Origin: Thermus brockianus
Lineage (GTDB): Bacteria; Deinococcota; Deinococci; Deinococcales; Thermaceae
Assembly: GCF_021462505.1 (NCBI RefSeq)
Contig: NZ_JAKEDV010000009.1
Location: 33,940 to 97,939 of the forward strand
Reading direction: 5' to 3'
Length of the DNA: 64,000 nucleotides
Of this stretch, positions 24,929 through 33,969 are shown piece after piece. Each line of letters begins with the position of its first letter. The first letter of the stretch is position 1. A program made the translations under genes and the position numbers. The notes below the pieces were generated by a model, which was given only the letters and a program-made list of their open reading frames with translations, was not told the origin of the DNA and made no database searches.

Positions 24929-25856
24929 ACGCCACCCGGGGGTCCAGAAGGCCGTAGAGGAGGTCCACGAGGAGGTTGAAGAGGACGATGAGGCAGGCCA
25001 TGGCGAGGACCAGGCCCTGGAGGAGGGGGTAGTCCCGGGCCTCCAGGGCGGTGAGGGCCAGGCTCCCGAGGCCGGGGAGGGCGAAGACCGCCTCCACCAC
25101 CACCGCCCCCGTGAGGAGGAAGCCCCCCTCGAGGCCTAAAAGGGTCACTAGGGGAAGGCTTGCCGGTTTCAGGGCGTGCTTCCAAAGCACCCGCCCCTCG
25201 GGGACCCCCTTGGCCCGGGCGGTGCGGATGTAGTCCTGGGAGAGGACCTCCAGGAGGCTCGCCCGGGCCATGCGGAAGAGGAGGGCGGCCCGGGAGAGGG
25301 CCAGGGTGAAGGCGGGGAGGAGGAGGTGGCGGAGGGCCTCTAAGGGCCTTTCCCAGCCCGGGAAGCCGCTTGCGGGGAGAAGGGGAAGGTGGACGGCGAG
25401 GAGGTAGAGGAGGGCCACCCCGAGGAAAAAGGTGGGGAGGGACTGGAGGAAGGCCATGAGGCCGCTTAGGGCCAGGTCCCAAAGGGGAAAGCGGAGGGCG
25501 AGGAGGGCGAGGGGGAGGGAGAGGGCCAGGCTACCCCCAAGCCCCAGGAGGACCAGGGCCAAGGAGAGGGGAAGCCTCTCCCAGAGGAGTTCCGCCACGG
25601 GCTTCCCGTAGCGGATGGACTCCCCCAGCTCCCCCCGGAAAACCCCCTCTAGCCAGTCCAGGTAGCGCGCCAGGGGGGGCTTGTCCAGGCCCAAGGAGCG
25701 CTCCAGGGCGGCCCGGGCCTCGGGGGAGGCCTCCAGGCCCAGGATGGCCTGCACGGGGTCCCCAGGCAGGAGGAGGAGGAAGGCGAAGACCAAGGTGGCG
25801 GAAAGCCAGAGGGTGAAGAGGGCGAGGAGGAGGCGGCGGAGGAGGAAGCCCCGCAT
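24921..25856 (-). CDS. Peptide-type ABC permease (DppB class)
   Basis: 311 residues: RRLLLALFTLWLSATLVFAF and LLPGDPVQAILG near the start, the conserved DYIRTARAKGVPEGRVLWKH loop, and the C-terminal DLLYGLLDPRVAYA typical of DppB. The ATG immediately follows the stop of the binding-protein gene (TAGATG), so translation is coupled. Confidence 0.9.
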   Translation of the reverse strand: MRGFLLRRLLLALFTLWLSATLVFAFLLLLPGDPVQAILGLEASPEARAALERSLGLDKPPLARYLDWLEGVFRGELGESIRYGKPVAELLWERLPLSLALVLLGLGGSLALSLPLALLALRFPLWDLALSGLMAFLQSLPTFFLGVALLYLLAVHLPLLPASGFPGWERPLEALRHLLLPAFTLALSRAALLFRMARASLLEVLSQDYIRTARAKGVPEGRVLWKHALKPASLPLVTLLGLEGGFLLTGAVVVEAVFALPGLGSLALTALEARDYPLLQGLVLAMACLIVLFNLLVDLLYGLLDPRVAYA

Positions 25857-27338
25857 CTAGCGCGCCAGGTAGACCCGGGTCACGTTGAGGCTCGGGGTGG
25901 GTTGGTTCGTCCACCAGCCCATCACCTCCCGGCGCATGGCGGCCAAGTAGGGGGCGTTCATCACCCAAAGGTTCACCGCGTCCTGGGCGAGGAGGCGTTG
26001 CATCTCCTTCATGAGCTCGCAGGCCCGTTTGGGGTCCGGGGTGCGCAGGTACTGGGTGTAGAGCTCCCGGAACCTGGGGGAGTCGTAGCGGAAGTAGTAG
26101 TTGGGGTTGGCGTAGATCCCGATGTCGTTGGGCTCGGAGTGGCCGATGATGGTCATCTGGTAGTCCGCCCCCCGGAAGACCCGAGAAAGCCAGGTGGCCC
26201 ACTCCACCACCTCGAGGCGGGCCTGGACCCCGATCTGGCCGAGCTGGGCGGCGATGGCCTCCCCAAGCCGCCTTTCGTAGGGGTAGGGGGCGGCGAGGGT
26301 GAAGGTGAAGCGCAAGGGGTTGCCCGGCCCATACCCTGCCTCCTGCAGGAGGGCCCGGGCCCGGGCGGGGTCGTAGGGGTAGTAGCCGGAGAGGTCCTCG
26401 TAGCAACTCTCCCCCGGGGAGCGGTGGCTTCCGATGGGCGTGCCGTAGCCCAGCATCACCCCCTCCACCAGGGCCTTCTTGTCCACGGCGTGCTGGATGG
26501 CCCGGCGCACCCGGGGGTCGTTGAAAGGGGGGCGGCTGTTGTTCATCCCTGCGGTGATCTCCGTGGTGGTGAAGCCCGTGACCACCTTGAAGGCGGGGTC
26601 CCGCCCGAGCACCAGGGCGTTTTCCGGGCTCACCCCGAGGCCGATCACGTGGATGTCCCCGGCCCTTAAGGCGGCGATTTGGGCGTTGGCGTCGGGAAGG
26701 AAGCGGAAGAAGACCCGGTCCAGGTAGGGGAGGCCGGGCTCGTAGTACCCCTCAAACCGCTCCAGCCGCACCCCCACCCCCCGCTCCCAGGCCACGAAGC
26801 GGAAGGGGCCGGTGCCGATGGGGTTTGTCCGCTGCGCCTCCACCCGCCCCTTGGGGCCGATCACGGAGTCGGGACGGGCCAAGTTGAACAGGAAGTCCTG
26901 GTTGGGCTGGCGCAGGCGGAAGACCACGGTGTAGGGGTCTTTGGTCTCCACGCTCTGGATGTCCTGGTAGTACTCGGGGTGGGTGTGGCCGGACCTGGGG
27001 TCCCGGGCCCGGTTGAACTTGTAGACCACGTCCTCGGCGGTGAAGGGGCTCCCGTCGTGGAAGCGCACCCCCTTCCGCAGGTAAAAGGTCCAGGTGAGGC
27101 TGGAGGGGCTTCCCTGCCAGCGCTCCGCCAGGGCGGGAACGATCTCCCCCTTCTCGTTGAACTTCACCAGGCCCTGGAGGACGTTGTCGTAGAGCATCCG
27201 GGCGATCTCTTGGCTGGTGGAGGCGGTGGGGTCCAGGACCGGGGGCTCGGCCAGGATGGCCACCCGAAGCTCCCCGCCCCGGGTCTGGGCCAGGGCGAGG
27301 GAGAAGCCGAGAGCGAGCATCGCCAGGGTGCGCTTCAT
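25857..27338 (-). CDS. Peptide-type ABC substrate-binding protein (family 5)
   Basis: 493 residues with a signal peptide (MKRTLAMLALGFSLALAQ) and SBP family 5 phrases: LRVAILAEPPVLDPTASTSQ, WTFYLRKGVRFHDGSPFTAE, NPIGTGPFRFVAW, DPRVRRAIQHAVDKKALVEG. It captures peptides or similar solutes for the DppB/DppC-type permeases immediately downstream. No lipobox Cys, so it is soluble or held by its permease. It is the first gene of its operon after a 22-bp gap from the DUF3137 gene. Confidence 0.9.
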   Translation of the reverse strand: MKRTLAMLALGFSLALAQTRGGELRVAILAEPPVLDPTASTSQEIARMLYDNVLQGLVKFNEKGEIVPALAERWQGSPSSLTWTFYLRKGVRFHDGSPFTAEDVVYKFNRARDPRSGHTHPEYYQDIQSVETKDPYTVVFRLRQPNQDFLFNLARPDSVIGPKGRVEAQRTNPIGTGPFRFVAWERGVGVRLERFEGYYEPGLPYLDRVFFRFLPDANAQIAALRAGDIHVIGLGVSPENALVLGRDPAFKVVTGFTTTEITAGMNNSRPPFNDPRVRRAIQHAVDKKALVEGVMLGYGTPIGSHRSPGESCYEDLSGYYPYDPARARALLQEAGYGPGNPLRFTFTLAAPYPYERRLGEAIAAQLGQIGVQARLEVVEWATWLSRVFRGADYQMTIIGHSEPNDIGIYANPNYYFRYDSPRFRELYTQYLRTPDPKRACELMKEMQRLLAQDAVNLWVMNAPYLAAMRREVMGWWTNQPTPSLNVTRVYLAR

Positions 27339-27360
27339 GGGTTCCTCCCTTAGGGAAAGC

Positions 27361-28470
27361 CTACCACAGGGTTCCAGGGGTGGCGCCCTCGCCCCCCAAG
27401 AGGCCCCGCTTCCTGGCCTCGAGGTCCAGCCCCACCGCCTCCAAAAGCCGCTTGGCCTCTGTGAGGTCGTGGGTCCAGGTTTCCACGTAGCCCCGAAGCG
27501 TTTCTCGGTTCAGGGGGCGGAGGGGGCTCGGCTCAAAGCGGTTCCGCCCTCGGATGAGAAACCAGGCTTCGCTTCCCCTAAAGGCCGCCCAGAAGGGCTT
27601 CCCCAGGGCCTTTCTGAAGGCCACCAAAGCCTCTTGCACCCTTGGGGTCAGGAGCTTCCTGGCCTCTATCTGGTCCCCGTAGACGTCAAAGAGCTGCTCA
27701 AACTCCCCCGACTCCAGGGCCACCCGCTCCCTAGGCCCCACGCCGGGCTTCCAGAGGCCAAGGCCGTAGAGGAGGAAGGGGAGGCTTAGGAGGGCGAAGC
27801 CCCCCACCACGAGGGGGAGTTCCGCCTTATCCCCTTCGCCAAAGGTAACGCCAAGGACGAAAATCCCCCAGAAGAGGGCCAGGAAGCCGAGGACGAGGGC
27901 GGGAGAGGCCCCACCCGCCTGTACCCCCGCCCCTTGGGGGGCGAGGCGTACCTCCTGGGGAAAGGCGAAGGGGAGGGAGAAGCGGTAGAGGGTCCCTTGG
28001 AAGATTTGGACGTAGCGGGTGCCGTTCTTGGTGCGTTGCTTTTGGTAGAGGGCGATGTCCCCCGAGCGGAAGGCGAAGGGGCCCACTTGCCCCTCCAGGA
28101 AGTCCTCGCTTTCATAGCGGTCCGCCCGGGGAAGGAGGCCCGAGGCCTCCACGTCCTCCCGGGACAGGCCGGAGGAGGGAAAGTAGGTGAAGCCCAGGGC
28201 TTCCGCCAGGGGCTTGGCGAGCTTCCACTTGAGGGTGGAGCGGAGGACGTGGAGGCGCCACAGGGCGAGCCCCGGGGGGATGGCCACGAGGAGGGTCCAG
28301 AGGGTGCCTAGCCCCCGGACTCCGATAGCCTGGAAAGCCTTCAGGAGGAGGTAGGCCCAGAAGGGGGTGAGGAGAAGGAGGACCCCCGCCAGGAGGAGTT
28401 CCCGCCTCCTTTGGGCCTCCAGGGGGGCGAGCTTGGCCTCGAGGGCGGCCAGGATTTCTTCTTTCTCCAC
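27361..28470 (-). CDS. DUF3137 membrane protein
   Basis: 369 residues. A charged N-terminal coiled coil (EEILAALEAKLAPLEAQRRRE) is followed by two helices (28-48, 55-72), a globular part (KLAKPLAEALGFTYFPSSGLSREDV; VQIFQGTLYRFSLPF), two further helices, and a C-terminal globular part (LESGEFEQLFDVYGDQIEARKLLT). This is the DUF3137 pattern, usually found beside LemA as here (10 bp upstream). Function unknown; a membrane-associated complex with LemA is inferred. Confidence 0.78.
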   Translation of the reverse strand: MEKEEILAALEAKLAPLEAQRRRELLLAGVLLLLTPFWAYLLLKAFQAIGVRGLGTLWTLLVAIPPGLALWRLHVLRSTLKWKLAKPLAEALGFTYFPSSGLSREDVEASGLLPRADRYESEDFLEGQVGPFAFRSGDIALYQKQRTKNGTRYVQIFQGTLYRFSLPFAFPQEVRLAPQGAGVQAGGASPALVLGFLALFWGIFVLGVTFGEGDKAELPLVVGGFALLSLPFLLYGLGLWKPGVGPRERVALESGEFEQLFDVYGDQIEARKLLTPRVQEALVAFRKALGKPFWAAFRGSEAWFLIRGRNRFEPSPLRPLNRETLRGYVETWTHDLTEAKRLLEAVGLDLEARKRGLLGGEGATPGTLW

Positions 28471-28480
28471 CTAGCCCTCC

Positions 28481-29047
28481 CTACCCGAAGAGCTTCCCCA
28501 AGTCGGGCCTTTCCCGCTCTTCTTCGGGGACCGTGAAGACGGGCTTGCGCCCTAGGCCCATGAGGGGGGCGAGGAGGCGGCCCGGCAGTTGCTCAATGGC
28601 GTTGTTGTAGTCCGTCACCGCCTGGTTGTAGAAGCGCCGGGCAGCGGCCAGGGAGTCCTCCACCTCCGTGAGGGCGGCTTGGAGTTGCAGGAAGTTCTGG
28701 CTCGCCTTTAGGTCCGGGTAGGCCTCCGCCCGGAGGCGCACCTGGGCGAGGAGGCGGGAGAGCTCTCCTTCCAGCCGGAAGTCCTCTTCGGGCTTGCCCT
28801 CCCTTAGGGCCATAGAAGCTTTCTCCCGGAGCTCCACGAGCCTCTCCAAAAGCTCCCGTTCGTGGGCCATGTACCGTTTCACCGCCTCCACCAGGTTGGG
28901 GATGAGGTCGTGGCGCTTCTTGAGGTAGGCCTCCACGGCGCCAAGGGCGTTTTCCACCTGGTTTTTGCGGGCGATGAGGGCGTTGTAGGTGAGAAAGCCC
29001 CCCAAGACGAGGAGCGCCACCAACCCTAGCACGATAGCCAGGTCCAT
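28481..29047 (-). CDS. lemA: LemA family protein
   Basis: 188 residues: N-terminal transmembrane helix (residues 4-26), then the LemA four-helix domain with YNALIARKNQVENALGAVEA, LKKRHDLIPNLVEAVKRYMAHE and RRFYNQAVTDYNNAIEQLPG, all highly characteristic. LemA proteins are membrane-anchored with an extracytoplasmic or cytoplasmic helical domain of unsettled role. Followed at 10 bp by the DUF3137 gene. Confidence 0.93.
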   Translation of the reverse strand: MDLAIVLGLVALLVLGGFLTYNALIARKNQVENALGAVEAYLKKRHDLIPNLVEAVKRYMAHERELLERLVELREKASMALREGKPEEDFRLEGELSRLLAQVRLRAEAYPDLKASQNFLQLQAALTEVEDSLAAARRFYNQAVTDYNNAIEQLPGRLLAPLMGLGRKPVFTVPEEERERPDLGKLFG

Positions 29048-29093
29048 CCTGTCCCTCCCCCTCCATCCTAAAGACCTAGGCCTTCCAGGGGCC

Positions 29094-30254
29094 CTACGCC
29101 AGGTAGAGCACCGCTAGGGCGGCGTAGACCCGGGCCGCCAGGACCACCTCCTCGAGGTCCACCCACTCGTCCACCTGGTGGGGAAGGGTCTTCCTCCCTG
29201 GCCCCATGACCACCACGGGAAGCCCGCCCCAGGCCCTGAGGAAGGTGCCGTCCGTGGCCCCCGGCACCCCGCCAAGCCGCACGGACAGGCCTAGGAGCCT
29301 CAAGGCCTCCTCCGCCGCCTGGACCAGGGGGTCGTCCCGGGGGGTTTCCACGGGGGGGCGGTCCTCGAGGACCTCCACCCCTACCCCGGAGAGGGCTTCC
29401 AGCTCCCTTACCAAGCCATGATGGTCCACCCCGGGCACGGTGCGGACGTCCAGGGCCACCTCCGCCCGGCCGGGGATGACGTTGAGTTGCCCCTCCCCGG
29501 CGCTTGCCAGGAAGCGGGTGGGGGTGAGGTAGGGCGGGCCCAGGTAAGGGTGGGGGTGGGCCTTCTGCAGGCGCTCCTCCAGGTCCTTTAGCGCCACCAC
29601 GAAGCAGGCCGCCTTGGGGATGGGGTTTTCCCCGGCGTAGGGCATGGCCCCGTGGGCCATCTTTCCCGGGAAAAGGAGGCGGAGGCGCAGGGCCCCCTTT
29701 TGCCAGAGGCAGACCTCCATCTCCTCGGGCTCCGCCACCAAGGCCCCCCGGAAGCCCTCCGCCAGCCCCGCCCGGAGGAAGGCTTTGACCCCGAGCATCA
29801 TCCCCTCCTCGTCCGCCAGGGCGGCGAGGCGAAGGGGGCGCTTGGGTTTTCCCAGGGCCCGCTTCACCGCCAGCATGGCCCCCACCAGGGCGGCGAGGCC
29901 CCCCTTCATGTCGCAACTTCCCCGGCCGTAGAGCCTCCTTCCCTCCACCACCCCGGCGTAAGGGGGATGGGTCCAAAGGGCCTCATCCCCTGGGGTGACC
30001 ACGTCCGTGTGGCCCTCGAGGAGGAGCCCCCCCTCGCCCTCCCCCAGGTCCGCCACCAGGTTGGGCCGGCCCGGGGCCGCCTCCTGGAGGAAAACCCCTA
30101 GGCCCCGCTCCTTCAGGTAGGCCTCCAGGTACGCCGCCACCCCCGCCTCCCCTGGCCCCGGGTAGTGGCTTGGGATGCGCACCAGGGCCTTGAGGAGGTC
30201 CACCACCTCCTTCTCGTCCACGGCCTCCGCCGCCCGAAGGGCTTCCCTTACCAC
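29094..30254 (-). CDS. M20-family metallopeptidase/deacylase (ArgE/DapE type)
   Basis: 386 residues. Di-zinc site residues are visible: LLEGHTDVVTPGD (His, Asp), YGRGSCDMKGGLAALVGAM (Asp), ALADEEGMM (catalytic Glu pair), AEPEEMEV, and the final LPHQVDEWVD His. It hydrolyses an acyl-amino-acid or peptide bond. The GTG start at 30254 overlaps the dehydrogenase stop (7 bp), so the much longer open frame upstream is discarded. Coupling with a methylmalonate-semialdehyde dehydrogenase suggests amino-acid catabolism. Confidence 0.85.
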   Translation of the reverse strand: MVREALRAAEAVDEKEVVDLLKALVRIPSHYPGPGEAGVAAYLEAYLKERGLGVFLQEAAPGRPNLVADLGEGEGGLLLEGHTDVVTPGDEALWTHPPYAGVVEGRRLYGRGSCDMKGGLAALVGAMLAVKRALGKPKRPLRLAALADEEGMMLGVKAFLRAGLAEGFRGALVAEPEEMEVCLWQKGALRLRLLFPGKMAHGAMPYAGENPIPKAACFVVALKDLEERLQKAHPHPYLGPPYLTPTRFLASAGEGQLNVIPGRAEVALDVRTVPGVDHHGLVRELEALSGVGVEVLEDRPPVETPRDDPLVQAAEEALRLLGLSVRLGGVPGATDGTFLRAWGGLPVVVMGPGRKTLPHQVDEWVDLEEVVLAARVYAALAVLYLA

Positions 30255-31672
30255 CTTTCCACCACCACCTTCCTTTGCGTGTAGAAGAGGAAGGCGTCGG
30301 GGCCGTGGGGGTGGAGGTCCCCGAAAAAGGAGTCCCGCCAGCCGGAGAAGGGGTAGAAGGCGAAGGGCTGGGCCACCCCCACGTTCACCCCCACCATCCC
30401 CGCCTGCACTCCCTCCCGGAAGGCCCGGGCCGCCTTGCCGCTTCCGGTGAAGACGCAGGCCATGTTCCCGTAGGGCACGGCGTTGGCCTGCGCGATGGCC
30501 TCCTCCAGGGTCTTCACGAAGGAAACGGAGAGCACCGGGCCGAAGATCTCCTCCCGCCCCACCGCCATCCGGGGGGAGACCCCAGCGAGCACCGTGGGCC
30601 CCAGGAAAAACCCCGGCCCCTCCACCCCCCGCCCGTCCAGGGCCAGGGTGGCCCCCTCCTCCAGGCCCCGTTGGATGTACCCCACCACCCGCCTCCGGTG
30701 CTCCTCCCGGATGAGGGGGCCCAGGTCCACCCCTTCCTCCCATCCCGGGCCCACCTTGAGCCTTTGGGCCGCCGCCACCACCCGCTCCAGGAGCTCGGGC
30801 CCCGCCTCCCCCACCCCCACGGCCACGCTCCCCGCCAGGCACCGCTCCCCGGCGTTGCCGAAGGCGGAGTTGAGGATGGCGGGTACCGCCACCTCCCAAT
30901 CGGCGTCCGGCAGGACCACCAGGTGGTTCTTGGCCCCCCCGGCCGCCGAAACCCGCTTCCCCCCCTCCGCCGCCAGGGCGTAGATCCGGCGGGCCACGGG
31001 CTCCGAGCCCACAAACTGCACCGCCCGCACCCCCGGATGGCGCACCAGGGCCTCGGCGGCCTCCTTGCCCCCGTGGACCAGGTTCAGGACCCCCTCGGGG
31101 AAGCCCGCCTCCAGGAAGAGCTCCGCAAGGCGCACCGCCCCCAAGGGGGTGCGCTCCGAGGGCTTCAGGACGAAGGTGTTCCCCGCCACCACGGCGATGG
31201 GGAACATCCAGAGGGGGATCATCACGGGGAAGTTGAAGGGGGGGATGCCCGCCACCACCCCCAAGGGGTAGTGGTAGAGGTTCTGGTCCACGCCCCCCGT
31301 CACCTCCCTCAGGGTCCGCCCTTGGAGAAGGGTGGGGGCGGAGAGGGCGAAGTCCACCACCTCAATGCCCCGGCGCACCTCCCCCCGGGCCTCCTCCAGG
31401 GTCTTGCCGTGGTGGAGGGTGATGAGGCGGGCGAGCTCCTCAAGGTGCCTTTCCAAAAGCTCCTTGAAGCGGAACATGAGCCGCACCCTTTCCAGGAGGG
31501 GGGTCCGGCTCCAAATCGCAAAGGCCGCTTCCGCCGCCCGGACCGCCTGGTCCACCTCCTCCGGCCCCGAGAGGGGCACCTCCTCCAGCACCTCCCCCGT
31601 GGCCGGGTTGTAGACGGGAAGGGTGGGCCGGGAAACCTCCCGCCATGCGCCGCCGATGAGGTTCTTGAGCAT
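30248..31672 (-). CDS. mmsA: CoA-acylating methylmalonate-semialdehyde dehydrogenase
   Basis: 474 residues, ALDH superfamily. The CoA-acylating class is marked by VAGIPPFNFPVMIPLWMFP, the catalytic segment AFGNAGERCLAGSVAVGV, and FYPFSGWRDSFFGDLHPHGP near the end. It converts methylmalonate or malonate semialdehyde to propionyl- or acetyl-CoA in valine, pyrimidine or inositol catabolism. Transcribed divergently from the SDR gene at 31757 and coupled to the M20 gene. Confidence 0.88.
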   Translation of the reverse strand: MLKNLIGGAWREVSRPTLPVYNPATGEVLEEVPLSGPEEVDQAVRAAEAAFAIWSRTPLLERVRLMFRFKELLERHLEELARLITLHHGKTLEEARGEVRRGIEVVDFALSAPTLLQGRTLREVTGGVDQNLYHYPLGVVAGIPPFNFPVMIPLWMFPIAVVAGNTFVLKPSERTPLGAVRLAELFLEAGFPEGVLNLVHGGKEAAEALVRHPGVRAVQFVGSEPVARRIYALAAEGGKRVSAAGGAKNHLVVLPDADWEVAVPAILNSAFGNAGERCLAGSVAVGVGEAGPELLERVVAAAQRLKVGPGWEEGVDLGPLIREEHRRRVVGYIQRGLEEGATLALDGRGVEGPGFFLGPTVLAGVSPRMAVGREEIFGPVLSVSFVKTLEEAIAQANAVPYGNMACVFTGSGKAARAFREGVQAGMVGVNVGVAQPFAFYPFSGWRDSFFGDLHPHGPDAFLFYTQRKVVVERW

Positions 31673-31714
31673 GCTTTCCCCCTTTGTCCCCCATCATCCC
31701 CAAGGCCGGGCGGC

Positions 31715-31743
31715 TTGGCAAGGGCTTGGGCCGGGGGTAGGAT
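31715..31743 (+). promoter_or_regulatory. Promoter of the SDR gene
   Basis: TTGGCA (31715-31720), a 17-bp spacer and TAGGAT (31738-31743), 13 bp before the ATG at 31757; a short leader as is common in Thermus. Confidence 0.6.
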
Positions 31744-31756
31744 GGGGTGAAAAGCT

Positions 31757-32548
31757 ATGGACTACCGGCGCCTTTTGGACTTGACGGGCCAGGTGGCCTT
31801 GGTGGTGGGGGCGGCCTCGGGGATCGGGCGGGCCTCGGCGGAGGCCTTGGCGGCCTTCGGGGCCAAGGTGGCCCTGGCCGACCGGGATGCGGCGGGGCTT
31901 TCCGAGGTCGCGGAGGGCCTAAGGCGGAATGGCCTCGAGGCGGACGCCCTCCCCGTGGACATCGCCGAAAAGGAGGCGGCGGACCGCCTCGTGGCCTGGA
32001 CCCTGGAGCGCTTTGGCCGCTTGGACACCCTGGTTACCACCCCGGCCATCAACGTGCGCAAGCCCCTCCTCGCCTACACGGACGAGGAGGTGGACCGGGT
32101 GGTGGACCTGAACCTGAAGGCCACCCTGCGCCTCCTCCGGGCCGGGGGGCGGGTGATGGCGGAGCAGGGCTCGGGAAGCCTCATCGCCTTCGCCTCCATC
32201 CGCGCCCTGGTGGTGGAGCCCGGGCAAGGGGTCTACGCCGCCACCAAGGCGGGGATCCTGCAGCTCGTCCGGGCCTTGGCGGCGGAGCTTGGGCCCAAGG
32301 GGGTGCGGGCCAACGCCATCGCCCCTGGGCCCATTGAAACCCCCCTCACCGCCCCCATCAAGGCCAACCCCGGGTGGTACCGGGCCTACGCCGAGAAGAC
32401 CGCCCTGGGCCGCTGGGGCAGGCCCGAGGAGGTGGCCATGGCCGTGGTCTACCTGGCCTCCCCCGCCAGTAGCTACGTCACCGGGACCCTCTTCCTCGTG
32501 GACGGGGGCTGGACGGCGGTGGACGGGCGGTATGCGCCGCCCCTGTAG
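31757..32548 (+). CDS. Short-chain dehydrogenase/reductase
   Basis: 263 residues, complete classical SDR: cofactor loop VVGAASGIGRASAEAL, Asp-type NAD selector ALADRDAAG, active-site Ser in AFASIRAL and YAATKAGILQLVRALAAELG (Tyr-x3-Lys), C-terminal SSYVTGTLFLVDGGW. The usual NNAG motif is VTTPAIN. Substrate unknown; it may oxidise a hydroxy acid or sugar alcohol feeding the divergent semialdehyde dehydrogenase. Start supported by the promoter upstream. Confidence 0.88.
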   Translation: MDYRRLLDLTGQVALVVGAASGIGRASAEALAAFGAKVALADRDAAGLSEVAEGLRRNGLEADALPVDIAEKEAADRLVAWTLERFGRLDTLVTTPAINVRKPLLAYTDEEVDRVVDLNLKATLRLLRAGGRVMAEQGSGSLIAFASIRALVVEPGQGVYAATKAGILQLVRALAAELGPKGVRANAIAPGPIETPLTAPIKANPGWYRAYAEKTALGRWGRPEEVAMAVVYLASPASSYVTGTLFLVDGGWTAVDGRYAPPL

Positions 32549-32564
32549 GGGGCTTTGGGCGGGG

Positions 32565-32826
32565 TCAAAGCTGGACGATCTTGTACAGGGTCACCAGGAC
32601 GATGAGGACCCCGAAGATCTGCTTGATCCGGGCCGGGGGGACGAAGAGGCTGGTGAGCCTCGAGCCCAGGTAGGACCCGAGCGCCCCGGCCACGAGCAGG
32701 GTGGGGGTGAGGCCCAGGTCAAGCCGGGCGGTGGCCATGTGGGGGAGGAAGGCGGAGAAGGAGGGAGGGGTTACGGCGAAGGCGTTGATGCCTGCCGCCC
32801 GTTTGGGGTCATGGCGGGTGAGGGTT
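32565..32826 (-). pseudogene. C-terminal fragment of a TauE/SafE-type exporter
   Basis: About 86 codons in one minus-strand frame, TLTRHDPKRAAGINAFAVTP... to LGSYLGSRLTSLFVPPARIK and IFGVLIVLVTLYKIVQL then TGA. This is the C-terminal end of a TauE/SafE sulfite/anion exporter. The N-terminal two thirds are replaced by nagA. No start codon context; a relic. Confidence 0.7.
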
Positions 32827-33902
32827 TAGGCCACCCGTTTTCCTCCCAGGTAAACCGCCTGCACCCGGAGGGCCTCGTCCAGGACCACCAGGTCGGCCCG
32901 CTTCCCGGGTGCGATCTCCCCCCGGTCGGAAAGGCCCAGGTAGCGGGCGGGATAGAGGGAAAGCCGCCTCGCCGCCTCCTCCAAGGGGAGGCCCCAGGCC
33001 ACCAGGTTCCTCAGGGCCTGGTCCAGGGTGAGGGTGCTCCCCGCCAGGCTCTCCCCAAGCCAGACCCCGTTCCCCTGCTTCTCCACCCGGTGGGCCCCCA
33101 AGGGGTAGGTGCCGTCCGGCATCCCCGCCGCCGCCACGGCGTCCGTCACGAAGTAGAGGCCGGGGATGGCCTTCAGGGCCAGGTGAAGGGCGGAGGGGTG
33201 CACGTGGAGGCCGTCGGGGATGAGCTCGGCCCAGGCACCCCGCTCCAGGGCGAGGCCCACCACCCCGGGGGAGCGGTGGTGGAGGCCGGTCATGGCGTTG
33301 TAGAGGTGGGTGAAGCCCGCAGCACCCGCCTTCAGGGCCTCCAGGGCCTCCTCGTAGCCCGCTTCCGTGTGGCCGAGCTGGACCCGCACGCCCCGCTCGG
33401 CCAGGAAGCGCACCAGGTCCAGGGCCCCAGGGAGCTCGGGGGCCAGGGTGATGGCCCGCACGGGGGCCAGGGAGAGGAGGCGGGAGGCCACCTCCAGGTC
33501 GGGGAGGAGAGGGTAGGGGGGCTGGGCCCCAAGGCGCTTTGGGCTGATGAAGGGGCCCTCGAGGTGGACGCCCAAAAGGGCCTCTCCCAAGTGGCCTTCT
33601 CCCGCCTCCCTGATGCCCCTAAGGGCGCGCTCCAGGTCGGGAAGGGGGGCGGTGACCGTGGTGGCCAGGAGGCCCGTGGTGCCGTGGGAGAGGTGGAAGC
33701 GGAGGGTCCCCTCCACGCTTTCCTTCCCCGCCATAACCTCGTGCCCCCCACCCCCGTGGACGTGGAGGTCCAGAAACCCGGGGAGGATATAGGGGCCCTC
33801 CACGGGGGCCTCTTCCAGGGCCTCTATGCGCTCGCCGAAGTGGAGGCGGCCTCGGAGGAAGCCCGAGGGGGTGAGGATCTGCCCCTCCAGGACCCCGCCC
33901 AT
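32826..33902 (-). CDS. nagA: N-acetylglucosamine-6-phosphate deacetylase
   Basis: 358 residues of the amidohydrolase superfamily: LPGFLDLHVHGGGGHEVM (metal His pair), LGVHLEGPFISPKRLGA (Glu metal ligand), VQLGHTEAGYEEAL, GFTHLYNAMTGLHHRSPGVVG, LYFVTDAVAAAGMPDGTY (catalytic Asp), ending GEIAPGKRADLVVLDE. It removes acetate from GlcNAc-6-P in amino-sugar recycling. No nagB or PTS genes adjoin it. Confidence 0.92.
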   Translation of the reverse strand: MGGVLEGQILTPSGFLRGRLHFGERIEALEEAPVEGPYILPGFLDLHVHGGGGHEVMAGKESVEGTLRFHLSHGTTGLLATTVTAPLPDLERALRGIREAGEGHLGEALLGVHLEGPFISPKRLGAQPPYPLLPDLEVASRLLSLAPVRAITLAPELPGALDLVRFLAERGVRVQLGHTEAGYEEALEALKAGAAGFTHLYNAMTGLHHRSPGVVGLALERGAWAELIPDGLHVHPSALHLALKAIPGLYFVTDAVAAAGMPDGTYPLGAHRVEKQGNGVWLGESLAGSTLTLDQALRNLVAWGLPLEEAARRLSLYPARYLGLSDRGEIAPGKRADLVVLDEALRVQAVYLGGKRVA

Positions 33903-33969
33903 ACCCTCTAGCCTAGCCTCGAGGCCATGCCGGACCCCAGGGGGGCCTTACCTCGGGTAGCCTGAAGGG

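Noticed and set aside
30255..30899. Upstream extension of the M20 peptidase frame
   Set aside because: It runs inside the dehydrogenase gene in another frame with Gly-rich nonsense; the peptidase domain begins at the GTG at 30254.
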